This document shows positions 24,719-37,579 of a stretch of 41,791 nt of DNA, piece after piece. The position numbers and the translations under genes were made by a program. The DNA is from Betaproteobacteria bacterium. Its GTDB lineage: Bacteria; Pseudomonadota; Gammaproteobacteria; Burkholderiales; SG8-39. The notes beneath the pieces were generated by a model. It was given only the letters and a program-made list of their open reading frames with translations, made no database searches and was not told the origin of the DNA. Position 1 is the first letter of the stretch, and each line of letters starts with the position of its first letter. The stretch covers positions 1 through 41,791 of the forward strand of contig JACRAS010000258.1 in NCBI GenBank assembly GCA_016234705.1, given 5' to 3'.

Positions 24719-27700
24719 GTGCGCCTTACTCAGATAAAGCTTGCCGGATTCAAATCCTTCGTCGATCCGACCTCTATCGCAGTCCCAGGCCAGCTCGTCG
24801 GCATCGTCGGTCCAAACGGCTGCGGCAAATCCAACGTAATCGATGCCGTGCGCTGGGTGCTCGGGGAGTCGCGCGCTTCGGCCTTGCGCGGCGATTCCAT
24901 GCAGGACGTGATATTCAACGGCTCGGCGCAGAGAAAGCCGGTCGCGCGCGCGAGTGTCGAGTTGATGTTCGACAACAGCCTGGGCAAGGCCGCCGGTCAG
25001 TGGTCACAGTATGCCGAAATCGCGGTAAAGCGCGTGCTGACGCGCGAGGGCGAGTCGCTGTACTACATCAACAACAGCCACGTGCGCCGGCGTGACATCC
25101 AGGACATTTTCATGGGCACCGGCCTGGGGCCGCGCGCCTACGCCATCATCGAACAAGGCATGATCTCGCGCATCATCGAGGCCAAGCCGGAAGATCTGCG
25201 CGTGTTCCTGGAGGAAGCCGCGGGCATCTCCAGGTACAAGGAGCGGCGCCGCGAGACCGAGCATCGCTTGCACGATACGCGCGAGAACCTGGCGCGGGTA
25301 GCCGACATCTGTCAGGAACTGTCGCTGCAGATCGACAAGCTAGACCAGCAGGCCAAGGTCGCGATGCAGTTCAAGGAACTGCAGGGCGACATGCAGCGCA
25401 AGCAGAACCTCCTGTGGCTGCTGCGCAAGACGGAAGCCGATAACGAGGCGCAGCGGCATGCGCGCGAGATCGAGCGCGCGGGGAACGAGCTGGAAGCCGA
25501 GACCGCGCGCCTGCGCGAGATCGAGAAACGCCTGGAGGAAGTGCGCAGCGCGCACTACGAGGCAGGCGACACGCTCGGCAGCGCGCAAGGCGAGCTCTAC
25601 GCCGTCAACGCCGAAGTGCAGCGCCTGGAAACCGAGATCCGCTACATCGGTGAGAGCCGCACGCGCATTGAAAACCAGATTGCGCAGCTCGCCGCGCACA
25701 GCGCGCAATGGCAGCAGCAGGCGGGCGATTTGCATGGCGCGCTCGCCTTATGGCAAGGGCGCCAAGGCGGCGCCGGACAGAGGTTGCAGCAGGCGCACGA
25801 GCGCGTCGCGGCGGAAGCTGCGAAACTGCCCGAGGCCGATCAGGATTTCCGCGCGCTCCAGGCCAGGCTTGCCGAGGAGCGTGCCGCCCTGGCCCACGCC
25901 GAGCAGGCCTTAAGGATAGAGCAGACTCATATCAGCCATGCAGACAAGACCCTGCAAGGGCTGACGCTGCGGCAGGAGCGCTTGATTGCCGAACACGAGG
26001 GTCTGGCCAAACCGGACGCCGCTGCGATCGAAGAGCAGCAGCGCCAGATTGCCGATCTGGCCGAAGAGCTCGCGCGCAAGGACGCCCAGTTCGCTTCGCA
26101 GTTGCGGCAGTTACCGGAGTTGGAGAACGCGCGCAGGACGGCCCAGGAAAAACTCGATGCGCAGCAGCGTGAGCAGGCCGGACTGGAAGCGCGCCTGGCG
26201 ACACTGAAGCAGGTGCAGGACCAGGTCGAGGGCAATGCCCAGATCCAAGAATGGCTGATAAAGCACCGGCTCGAGTCGCTGCCGCGCCTGTGGCAGCAAG
26301 TACGGGTCGAGGCCGGATGGGAAACCGCGTTCGAGGCCGTGCTGCGCGAGAAATTGCATGCCGTGGAAGTGTCGCAGCCCGAACTGTTGCAGCGCTTGCT
26401 CGAGGATGCGCCGCCGGCGAAATTGAGCGTCTATGCCGCCACGGCAGCGGCGCCGGATCAGGCGTTGGATAGCAGGCGACCGCTGGTATCCCTGCTTGGC
26501 ATCCACGACGAGGCGGTGCGCGGGGTGATGCAGGATTGGCTGCACCGGGTGTACGCGGTGGAGAATGCGCCTGGCGCCGGGGACAGACAAGCGCTGCCGC
26601 AGGGCGTGATCCTGGTCAGTCGCGAGGGGCATCAGTTCTCGCGCAGCGCGGTCAGCTTTCATGCGCCCGACCCGGGCGATACCGGCATCCTCGCCCGGCA
26701 ACGCGAAGTCGAGGACCTGAGCGCCCAATTGCGCGAACGCGAGGATGCGCTGCGCCAGTCGCGCACCGAACAGCACGTGGTCGAGGCGGCACTCGGCGGC
26801 CATAACCAGCGCCTGGCTACTCTGCGTCAGGAGACGGCGGCACTTAAACAGCGGGTGCACGAGCAGCAACTGGAAAGCCTCAGGCTCTCCCAGGGGTTGG
26901 AGCGCTTCCAGGAGCGCAGCCGGCAGATCCAGTTGGAACTGGATGAAATCGCCCGCCAGCAGGAAACCGAGTGGGCCAGTCAGGCGGCGGCCGAGGCCAG
27001 CCTCGCGCAGCACCAGCAGGCCATGGAAGCGGCGACCGGGCGGGTCGCGGCCACCTTGCAGGCCTATTCTAAGGTTGAACAGGCGCTGAATATGCAACGA
27101 CAGGCCCTGCAGCAAGCCGAGCACGAAGACCAGGAAGCACTATTTTATTATAAAGAATGTTCGTCTAAAATCAATGAAATAAATAATTCTATTAAAGTAA
27201 TACTTGAGCAATCGAGCGCAGCGGCAGGACAACTGGAGCAACTCAGGACCGACTTGGCGGGACAGCAGGACGCGGACTTGAGGCAGCGTTTGCAGACGCA
27301 ATTGGAACTGCGGGTACAGCGCGAGCAGAGCCTCGGCGTTGCCCGCTCCAGCCAGGAGGATCTGGCTCAGGGCCTGCGCAGCGCGGAAGAGGAGCGCCTG
27401 GTATGCGAGCAACAGCTCGAGCCGCTCAGAAACCGCATCAACGAGTTGCGTCTGAAGGAACAGGCGGCGCGGCTCAACAAGGAACAGTATGCCAGCCAGT
27501 TGTTCGAGGCTGGTGCGGATGAAGAGGCGCTTGCGGCGATGCTGGAAAAGGGCATGCGGCCCAACGCGCTGCAGGCTGAAATCAATCGCCTAGTCCAGTC
27601 CATCACCGATCTGGGTGCCGTAAACATGGCCGCGCTGGAGGAACTACAGGCCAGCCGCGAGCGCAAAGGCTTCCTCGATGCCCAGGCGGCCGACCTCAAT

Positions 27701-28234
27701 ATGGCGCTGGAAACGCTGGAAGCGGCAATCCGCCGCATCGACCGCGAAACGCGCGAAATGCTGCAGCAGACCTTCGACGCCGTGAATGGGCATTTCGGAC
27801 AGATGTTCCCCAGCCTGTTCGGCGGCGGTGAGGCGCACCTAGTCATGACCGGCGAAGAAATCCTCGACGCCGGCGTACAGGTCATCGCCCAGCCGCCGGG
27901 CAAGAAAACATCCACCATCCACCTGCTTTCCGGCGGCGAGAAGGCGCTCACCGCGCTGGCGCTGGTGTTTTCCATGTTCCAGCTCAACCCGGCGCCGTTC
28001 TGCCTGCTGGACGAGGTGGACGCGCCGCTGGACGATCCTAACACCGAGCGTTTCTGCGATCTGGTGAAGCGCATGTCGGCCGACACCCAGTTCCTCTACA
28101 TCAGCCACAACAAGATCACCATGGAAATGGCGGCGCAACTGGTTGGAGTGACGATGCAGGAGTCAGGCGTGTCGCGCGTTGTCGCCGTCGACATCGAGGA
28201 AGCGTTGCGAATGAAGGAGGAACTAGCCGCATGA
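24719..28234 (+). CDS. smc: Chromosome segregation protein SMC
   Basis: 1171 residues, GTG start, standard length. N-terminal Walker A GPNGCGKS (31-38), long coiled-coil arms, a hinge near the middle (about 500-640), C-terminal signature [12 protein letters not shown] (about 1068) and Walker [13 protein letters not shown] (about 1097). It forms the condensin-like ring that compacts and separates chromosomes. Bases 27141-27200 are about 15% GC inside a strongly GC-rich gene; they encode [18 protein letters not shown] in the second coiled coil, and the frame stays open through the patch. The stop is followed by a 110-bp element whose own ATG overlaps it (ATGA). Confidence 0.96.
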   Translation: MRLTQIKLAGFKSFVDPTSIAVPGQLVGIVGPNGCGKSNVIDAVRWVLGESRASALRGDSMQDVIFNGSAQRKPVARASVELMFDNSLGKAAGQWSQYAEIAVKRVLTREGESLYYINNSHVRRRDIQDIFMGTGLGPRAYAIIEQGMISRIIEAKPEDLRVFLEEAAGISRYKERRRETEHRLHDTRENLARVADICQELSLQIDKLDQQAKVAMQFKELQGDMQRKQNLLWLLRKTEADNEAQRHAREIERAGNELEAETARLREIEKRLEEVRSAHYEAGDTLGSAQGELYAVNAEVQRLETEIRYIGESRTRIENQIAQLAAHSAQWQQQAGDLHGALALWQGRQGGAGQRLQQAHERVAAEAAKLPEADQDFRALQARLAEERAALAHAEQALRIEQTHISHADKTLQGLTLRQERLIAEHEGLAKPDAAAIEEQQRQIADLAEELARKDAQFASQLRQLPELENARRTAQEKLDAQQREQAGLEARLATLKQVQDQVEGNAQIQEWLIKHRLESLPRLWQQVRVEAGWETAFEAVLREKLHAVEVSQPELLQRLLEDAPPAKLSVYAATAAAPDQALDSRRPLVSLLGIHDEAVRGVMQDWLHRVYAVENAPGAGDRQALPQGVILVSREGHQFSRSAVSFHAPDPGDTGILARQREVEDLSAQLREREDALRQSRTEQHVVEAALGGHNQRLATLRQETAALKQRVHEQQLESLRLSQGLERFQERSRQIQLELDEIARQQETEWASQAAAEASLAQHQQAMEAATGRVAATLQAYSKVEQALNMQRQALQQAEHEDQEALFYYKECSSKINEINNSIKVILEQSSAAAGQLEQLRTDLAGQQDADLRQRLQTQLELRVQREQSLGVARSSQEDLAQGLRSAEEERLVCEQQLEPLRNRINELRLKEQAARLNKEQYASQLFEAGADEEALAAMLEKGMRPNALQAEINRLVQSITDLGAVNMAALEELQASRERKGFLDAQAADLNMALETLEAAIRRIDRETREMLQQTFDAVNGHFGQMFPSLFGGGEAHLVMTGEEILDAGVQVIAQPPGKKTSTIHLLSGGEKALTALALVFSMFQLNPAPFCLLDEVDAPLDDPNTERFCDLVKRMSADTQFLYISHNKITMEMAAQLVGVTMQESGVSRVVAVDIEEALRMKEELAA

Positions 28235-28343
28235 GCCACCGAGCAGGGATCCCGGCCTTGGCCGGGGATGCGAGCAAGGCGAATGCGGTCGGACGCCGAC
28301 AGATCGGTCTATGTATCACGTTGTGCGTACTGAGGCGGCGCAA

Positions 28344-28347
<4 letters not shown>
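28231..28347 (+). repeat. Roughly 110-bp element, copy 1, bridging smc and zipA by ATGA at both ends
   Basis: The smc stop overlaps an ATG (ATGA 28231-28234), and a 38-codon frame ([20 protein letters not shown]...) runs exactly to the zipA start, its TGA overlapping zipA's ATG (28344-28347). Inside are a strong hairpin (28249-28269), GGGGATGCGA (28264-28273) and CGGACGCCGAC (28290-28300). The same two blocks, at nearly the same spacing, occur in the element at 40887-41000. It may be a REP-like intergenic repeat or a mini-gene; translation is unproven. The fragment GIPALAG is typical of conceptual translation of REP-like repeats. Confidence 0.65.
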
Positions 28348-32358
<4,011 letters not shown>

Positions 32359-32379
32359 GCTCGAGAATACCTGCACCGA

Positions 32380-32925
32380 ATGGACCAAACGGCGCGCGCC
32401 TGGCAGATCCTCGCAGCGGCAGAGCTGATCCACAGTGCCGCCGCCGTCGACGCCGCGATCGAGCGCGTCGCCGCGGAAATCTCCGCCAAGCTGAAGAACC
32501 AGTACCCGCTTGTGCTCTCGGTAATGGGCGGTGCGGTGGTGTTTACCGGCCGCATCCTGCCGCTGCTGAACTTCCCGCTCGATTTCGACTACATCCACGC
32601 CTCGCGCTATGCTGCCGCCATCAGCGGCGGCCCGGTCGACTGGAAAGTCGAACCCAAGGGCAATGTCTCGGGCAGGGTGGTGCTGGTGCTGGACGACATT
32701 CTCGATATCGGCGACACCATGCTCGCCATACGCCAACGCATCCTCGGGCTGGGCGCAGAAGCATTTTACAGCGCCGTGCTTACCGACAAAAAGAAAGGCC
32801 AGGCCAAACCCATCTACGCCGATTTTGTCGGCCTTTCCCTACCTGACCGTTATGTGTTCGGGTGTGGCATGGATGCCCACGGGATTTGGCGCAATTTGCC
32901 GGCGATCTATGCATTGAACGAGTAG
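32380..32925 (+). CDS. hpt: Hypoxanthine-guanine phosphoribosyltransferase
   Basis: 181 residues. PRPP-binding loop VVLVLDDILDIGDTM, upstream LVLSVMGGAVVFTG (pyrophosphate loop) and DFVGLSLPDRYVFGCGMD in the purine-binding C-terminal region. It salvages hypoxanthine and guanine to IMP and GMP. It starts 21 bases after galU. In related genomes I would expect the methylthioinosine phosphorylase gene close by; here that gene is 7 kb away, beyond an inserted cluster. Confidence 0.9.
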   Translation: MDQTARAWQILAAAELIHSAAAVDAAIERVAAEISAKLKNQYPLVLSVMGGAVVFTGRILPLLNFPLDFDYIHASRYAAAISGGPVDWKVEPKGNVSGRVVLVLDDILDIGDTMLAIRQRILGLGAEAFYSAVLTDKKKGQAKPIYADFVGLSLPDRYVFGCGMDAHGIWRNLPAIYALNE

Positions 32926-33007
32926 ATAGCGAAGTAATCGGGTTGCGGCCGCAAATCGGCTCAAAGTCGCTGAAGAAATGGCATCTCAAATCAAGTAATC
33001 AGCGGGA

Positions 33008-33202
33008 GCGATTTGAGAGATGCGGTGCACGCCCTTGCGCTCGCGCGTCGGATTTGTCGTCATGGTGAAGCGCGCAACGGTGTGCTGCCCGCCCCCGCTG
33101 CGGTCCATGACGCGCAGCGCAAAGCGCATGTCTTTCACCCCCCTTCCGGATCGGAATGCGGAGGGCATCGGCGAGACTTTGCACGTCGGCCAATAATGAC
33201 AA
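33008..33202 (-). pseudogene. folE2 (GTP cyclohydrolase IB) 5' remnant, frameshifted
   Basis: Two adjacent frames on the minus strand together spell the FolE2 N-terminus. The first gives LADVQSLADALRIPIRKGG; the second continues with VKDMRFALRVMDRSGGGQHT and VARFTMTTNP. The frames switch at a run of six G (near 33145). FolE2 is about 260 residues; only about 60 remain, and no proper start codon is in frame. The similarity ends near 33010. FolE2 is a zinc-independent isozyme often under Zur control. The AT-rich stretch at 33203-33235 just upstream (AATGATTATTATTTATG) looks Fur/Zur-box-like. Dead gene. Confidence 0.65.
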
Positions 33203-33348
33203 AAATGATTATTATTTATGTTACATTTGCGCGGGTGCTCCGGTTTATCGGCGTGTGGCCGCATATCGCCGCCCACATCCTGCTGTTGGCGGTGCTGGTG
33301 GCGTGGCCACAGATTATCCTGTGGTTGCCGATGACCATGATGAAGTGA
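33196..33348 (+). pseudogene. Possible C-terminal remnant of a TRAP transporter large subunit
   Basis: About 50 codons, hydrophobic, ending WPHIAAHILLLAVLVAWPQI then ILWLP before the stop. The last membrane helix followed by PxIxLWLP resembles the C-terminus of DctM-type TRAP subunits. It has no upstream body and overlaps the folE2 remnant on the other strand. A small membrane peptide gene is the alternative. Together with the folE2 remnant it fills most of the 495-base gap between hpt and the leuC-like gene. Confidence 0.35.
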
Positions 33349-33419
33349 GCCCTTTTTTCATGACAACCTCATCGGATGGAACGTAGAAGCATGGAAATGG
33401 AAGCGAGAGGAGATCGGAC

Positions 33420-34829
33420 ATGAACAAAGCAAAAACGCTATTCGACAATATCTGGGATGCGCACGTCGCGGTCGCCCGGCCCGGCGGCGTGGCGCTGCTG
33501 CACATCGACCGCCATCTCACCCATGAGATGACTTCCGCGCGTGCCTTCGACGGCCTGCGCGCGAGTAAGCGGCGCGTACGTAACCCGGAACTCACCGTCT
33601 GCGTCCAAGATCATATTCTTGCCACCCAATCCGGCCGGCGCGATGACAGTTACGATAAGGGCACTCCCTTTATCCGCGCCTTGCGCAACAACGCACGGGA
33701 ATTCGGCATCCGTTTGTTCGACATCAACGACCGTGAACAGGGCATCGTGCACGTCATGGCGCCGGAACTCGGAATTGCCTTGCCGGGCATGACTGTGGTG
33801 TGCGGTGACAGCCACACTTGCACGATTGGCGGACTCGGCGCGGTGGCCTTTGGCATCGGCACCAGTGAGGTCGAGCATGTCTTTTCGACGCAGGTTCTGG
33901 TGCTGCAGAAACCAAAACGCATGCGCGTTGTCTTCGTTGGTACGCCGCGCCCCGGTGTCACGCCCAAGGATTTGAGTCTTTATTTGATCGGACGCATCGG
34001 CACCGCCGGCGGCGTTGGCCATGCCACGGAGTACGCCGGCACGGCTATCAGCGCCATGGGAATGGAGGGCCGCTTGACACTCTGCAATATGTCGATCGAA
34101 TTGGGCTCGCGCATTGGCATGGTGGCGCCGGACGATACGACCTACGAATACCTGGCCGGCAGTCCCTATGCACCCCAGGGCGAAATGTGGGACCGGGCGC
34201 TTGCCCATTGGCGTACCCTACCCAGCGACCCTGCTGCGGTCTTCGACAAAGAGGTGAAAATCGACGCGAAGGAGATCGCGCCGCAAATCACCTGGGGCAA
34301 CAGTCCGCAGGATGTCATCGCGGTCACCGGCGTCATCCCAGATCCGTCCCACGCAGGTACGCCGGAGCGCCGTCAGTCCTGGGAGCGGGCGATCCGCTAC
34401 ATGGGTCTAACTCCTGGACAGCCGATTGAGGGATTGAAGGTCGACAAGGTCTTCATCGGTTCGTGCACCAATTCACGTCTCAGCGACTTGCGTGCCGCTG
34501 CCGCGGTCGTCAAGGGCGGCAAAGTGGCGAAGGGAGTTATTGCTCTGGTCGTGCCAGGCTCAAGCAGCGTGAAGCGTGCGGCCGAGGCCGAGGGTCTTGA
34601 TCGTGTGTTTCTAGATGCGGGTTTCCAGTGGCACGAGGCCGGGTGCTCGATGTGTGCCGGCGCGAACGCCGACCATGTAGACCCAGGCCAACGTTGCATC
34701 GCCACGACTAACCGTAACTTTGAAGGTCGGCAGGGCCCCGGCAGCCGTACCCACCTCGCGAGTCCGATGATGGCCGCAGCTGCCGCCATCACTGGGAAGA
34801 TCACCGATGTACGAACAATGATGGGTTGA
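33420..34829 (+). CDS. LeuC-type dehydratase large subunit (isopropylmalate dehydratase family)
   Basis: 469 residues. Aconitase-superfamily enzyme with the three Fe-S cysteines in VCGDSHTCTIGG, GSCTNSRLSD and GCSMCAGANAD. HIDRHLTHEMTS and RRVRNPELTV match bacterial LeuC. GAGGAGA lies eight bases before the ATG. The small subunit follows four bases downstream. In leucine synthesis leuCD normally sit with leuB; here they sit with an acyl-CoA synthetase, a D-aminoacylase-like gene and an SDR, so a catabolic hydratase acting on a related malate (for example a methyl- or dimethylmalate) is equally possible. The substrate cannot be decided by eye. Confidence 0.88.
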   Translation: MNKAKTLFDNIWDAHVAVARPGGVALLHIDRHLTHEMTSARAFDGLRASKRRVRNPELTVCVQDHILATQSGRRDDSYDKGTPFIRALRNNAREFGIRLFDINDREQGIVHVMAPELGIALPGMTVVCGDSHTCTIGGLGAVAFGIGTSEVEHVFSTQVLVLQKPKRMRVVFVGTPRPGVTPKDLSLYLIGRIGTAGGVGHATEYAGTAISAMGMEGRLTLCNMSIELGSRIGMVAPDDTTYEYLAGSPYAPQGEMWDRALAHWRTLPSDPAAVFDKEVKIDAKEIAPQITWGNSPQDVIAVTGVIPDPSHAGTPERRQSWERAIRYMGLTPGQPIEGLKVDKVFIGSCTNSRLSDLRAAAAVVKGGKVAKGVIALVVPGSSSVKRAAEAEGLDRVFLDAGFQWHEAGCSMCAGANADHVDPGQRCIATTNRNFEGRQGPGSRTHLASPMMAAAAAITGKITDVRTMMG

Positions 34830-34833
34830 AGCC

Positions 34834-35472
34834 ATGGAAAAATTCACGACACTCGCAGGAATTGCCGCACCGATGATGGTGCCGAATATCGATACCGACG
34901 CGATCATTCCGGTAGAGCAGATGAAAGCGCTCGATGCCGACTTTGGTAGATGCTTGTTCTTCAATCAGCGCTATCGCTTGGACGGCTCCGACAATCCGGA
35001 TTTCTTACTCAACCGCCCGCCCTACCGCAAAGCCAAGATTTTGGTTGCGGGCGAGAATTTCGGCTGCGGCTCCTCGCGTGAGCATGCGGTCTGGGCGCTG
35101 GTAAGCTTCGGTATCCGCTGCGTCATCGCGCCGAGCTTCGGCGACATTTTCTACAACAACAGCTTCAAGAACGGCCTGCTGCCGGTGCAGCTGCCCGCCA
35201 ACGTGGTCGACGCTCTAGCCGTACGCATCGAGGCGGATGCGAATCCGGACAGTCTCCCGGTGATCGTGGATTTGGAAGCCTGCACGGTGCACGGCCCCGG
35301 CACTGACGGCCCGATTATCGCCTTCGACATCGATCCGGAGCGGCGCGAGGCACTGCTCGAGGGGCTCGACGAGATCGGCATAACGCTAAAGCACGAGGCA
35401 CAAATCGCTGCGTTCCAGGCCCGCGATGCCGCGCAAAGACCCTGGGTCTACCGGAACGCGTTTCTTACCTGA
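34834..35472 (+). CDS. LeuD-type dehydratase small subunit
   Basis: 212 residues, normal LeuD length. The swivelling domain has NIDTDAIIPVEQMK near the N-terminus, the substrate loop GENFGCGSSREHAVWAL and FGDIFYNNSFKNGLLPV. It forms a heterodimer with the upstream large subunit; the gap is only four bases. Complete, with no lesions. Function shares the uncertainty of its partner. Confidence 0.9.
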   Translation: MEKFTTLAGIAAPMMVPNIDTDAIIPVEQMKALDADFGRCLFFNQRYRLDGSDNPDFLLNRPPYRKAKILVAGENFGCGSSREHAVWALVSFGIRCVIAPSFGDIFYNNSFKNGLLPVQLPANVVDALAVRIEADANPDSLPVIVDLEACTVHGPGTDGPIIAFDIDPERREALLEGLDEIGITLKHEAQIAAFQARDAAQRPWVYRNAFLT

Positions 35473-35558
35473 ATGCTGGCAAGCCAGCCGACGCGGTGTA
35501 CAAAGCCTATCGGGCCGCTCTTGCCAGGTAAGCAACACATCCCAAAGAGGAAAAATAG

Positions 35559-37508
35559 ATGAGCAGCCTAGCCCAAGCATGGGAGCCCTACCCGGAGCTG
35601 GTGGAACGCTCCAATATCGTGCGCTTCATGAAGCAGCACGGCATTGCCGACTACGCCGCCCTGCTCGGCCGCTCCGAAGAGCATCCGGAATGGTTCTGGG
35701 ACGCGGTGCTCAAATTTTACGACCTCCAGTTCTACAAGCCCTATACCCGGATCATGGACACCTCCCGCGGCATTCCCTGGACCCGCTGGTGCGTGGGTGG
35801 CACTACCAACGTGGTGCTCAACTGCCTGGACCGGCAAATCGCCGCCGGCCTGGGTCCCCAGCCGGTGGTCCTGTGGGAGGGAGAGAACGGCGAAAAGCGG
35901 CAGTGGAGCTATGCCCAGCTCAACCTGGAAACCTGCCGGCTGGCCCACGGCTTGCGCCGCCTGGGTTTCAAAAAGGGCGAGGTCATCGGCCTGTACATGC
36001 CTATTCTTCCCGAAGCGGCGGCCGCCTATCTGGCCATCATCAAGATCGGCTGCATCGTCATGCCCTTGTTCTCGGGCTTCGGCGCCGACGCCATCGTCAC
36101 CCGCATGGTGGATGCCGGCGCCGCCGGCATCGTCACGGCGGACGGCACCTGGCGGCGGGGCAAGCTGGTGGGCATGAAGGAAATCGTCGACGCGGCCGCG
36201 GCTCGGATTCCGACGCTGCGCCACGCGGTGGTTTTCCAGCGCAGCGGCCAAGAGGTACAAATGCGCTCCGGCCGGGACCATTGGTGGAGCGAGGTGGCCG
36301 CGGCGGGAGGCGCCGGCGAACCCACCGAGGAAATGGACGCCGAAGCGCCCTTCATGCTGATGCACACTTCCGGCACCACCGGCAAGCCCAAGGGCACGGT
36401 CCATTCCCATTGCAGCCTCACCGGCCGCATCGCCTTGGACATGGGGCTGATGGCCGACTTCAAACCGGGGGACCGCATCCAGTGGATGAGCGACATGGGC
36501 TGGCTGGTGGGACCGCTGCTCATCACTACCGCCACCATGCTGGGAGGCACCATGGTGATCGGTGAAGGTACTCCCGATTATCCCGATTCCGGCCGCATCT
36601 GGCGGCTCGCCGCCGAACACGGCACCACCTTCCTGGGTATCGCCCCCACGGTGGTCCGCAACTTCATGCGCTACGGCGACGAAGTGGTGGATCAATACGA
36701 CCTGTCCAAGCTGCGGATCACCGTCTCCACCGGCGAGCCCTGGAATCCCGATGCCTGGGTCTGGTTCCTGAACCGCGTCTGCCGCCGCAAAGCGCCCATC
36801 CTCAACTACTCCGGCGGAACCGAAATCGGCGGCGGCATCATCATGAGCACCGTACTGCACCGGGCCAAGCCCTGCTCCTTCACCGGCCCCATCCCCGGCA
36901 CCGGGGCGGCGGTGGTCAATGCCAAGGCCGAGCCGGTGCAGCCCGGCGAGACCGGCGAACTGGTGATGCGCCTGCCCTCCATCGGCCTGACCCGCAGCTT
37001 GTGGCGGGACGATGCCCGCTATCTGGAGAGCTACTGGAACATCATCCCGGGGCTGTGGGTGCAGGGCGATTTTGCCACCATTGACGAAGACGGGCTCTGG
37101 TATCTGCACGGCCGCTCCGACGATACCATCAAGGTGGCGGGCAAGCGGCTGGGACCCGCCGAAGTGGAATCCATGCTGGTGGCCACCGGCAAGGTGCTGG
37201 AAGCGGCGGCCATCGGCGTGCCCGACGACATCAAGGGCCAGACCCTGGTGTGCGTCTGCGTCCCTGCCCCTGGCGCGGCGGCGGAGAAAGGGTTGGCCGA
37301 CGAATTGCGCCAGGCGGTGGTGCATGGCGCGGGGCCGGGGTTCCGTCCCAAGGCGATCATCCTGGTCTCGGACCTGCCCAAGACCCGCAGCATGAAGATC
37401 ATGCGGCGGGTGGTGCGGGCCATCTACGTCGGCGCGCCGCCGGGGGATTTGTCGTCCCTGGTCAACCCGGAGGCGCTGGAGGAGCTACGGATCGCGGTAG
37501 GCAAGTAA
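35559..37508 (+). CDS. AMP-forming acyl-CoA synthetase (acetyl-CoA synthetase-like)
   Basis: 649 residues, the length of acetyl/propionyl-CoA synthetases. AMP-binding motifs: LMHTSGTTGKPKGTVHSHC, then YSGGTEIGGG, then GDFATIDEDGLWYLHGRSDD, and the adenylation lysine in LPKTRSMKIMRRV near the C-terminus. The N-terminal region (EWFWDAVLKFYDLQFYKPYT) resembles acetoacetyl/propionyl-type members. A ribosome-binding site AGAGGA lies ahead of the ATG. Codon use is more strongly GGC/CTG-biased than its neighbours, hinting at a separate origin. A hairpin follows it (37537-37555). It would activate the acid feeding or leaving the leuCD-like step. Confidence 0.88.
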   Translation: MSSLAQAWEPYPELVERSNIVRFMKQHGIADYAALLGRSEEHPEWFWDAVLKFYDLQFYKPYTRIMDTSRGIPWTRWCVGGTTNVVLNCLDRQIAAGLGPQPVVLWEGENGEKRQWSYAQLNLETCRLAHGLRRLGFKKGEVIGLYMPILPEAAAAYLAIIKIGCIVMPLFSGFGADAIVTRMVDAGAAGIVTADGTWRRGKLVGMKEIVDAAAARIPTLRHAVVFQRSGQEVQMRSGRDHWWSEVAAAGGAGEPTEEMDAEAPFMLMHTSGTTGKPKGTVHSHCSLTGRIALDMGLMADFKPGDRIQWMSDMGWLVGPLLITTATMLGGTMVIGEGTPDYPDSGRIWRLAAEHGTTFLGIAPTVVRNFMRYGDEVVDQYDLSKLRITVSTGEPWNPDAWVWFLNRVCRRKAPILNYSGGTEIGGGIIMSTVLHRAKPCSFTGPIPGTGAAVVNAKAEPVQPGETGELVMRLPSIGLTRSLWRDDARYLESYWNIIPGLWVQGDFATIDEDGLWYLHGRSDDTIKVAGKRLGPAEVESMLVATGKVLEAAAIGVPDDIKGQTLVCVCVPAPGAAAEKGLADELRQAVVHGAGPGFRPKAIILVSDLPKTRSMKIMRRVVRAIYVGAPPGDLSSLVNPEALEELRIAVGK

Positions 37509-37536
37509 TTTTCCCGGCGTGACTCAGAGAGGTGAG

Positions 37537-37555
37537 CCCCCGGCTTTGCTGGGGG
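37537..37555 (+). terminator. Hairpin after the acyl-CoA synthetase gene
   Basis: CCCCCGGC (37537-37544) pairs with GCTGGGGG (37548-37555) around a TTT loop, 8 pairs including one G-T. It is followed by AT-rich TAATTTAA rather than a T-run, so it may be an intercistronic attenuating hairpin rather than a full terminator. Confidence 0.45.
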
Positions 37556-37579
37556 TAATTTAACTAACGGAGGCTGACA

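Noticed and set aside
35568..37325. 585-codon open frame antisense to the acyl-CoA synthetase gene
   Set aside because: His/Gly/Ala-rich nonsense composition and full overlap with a conserved enzyme on the other strand.
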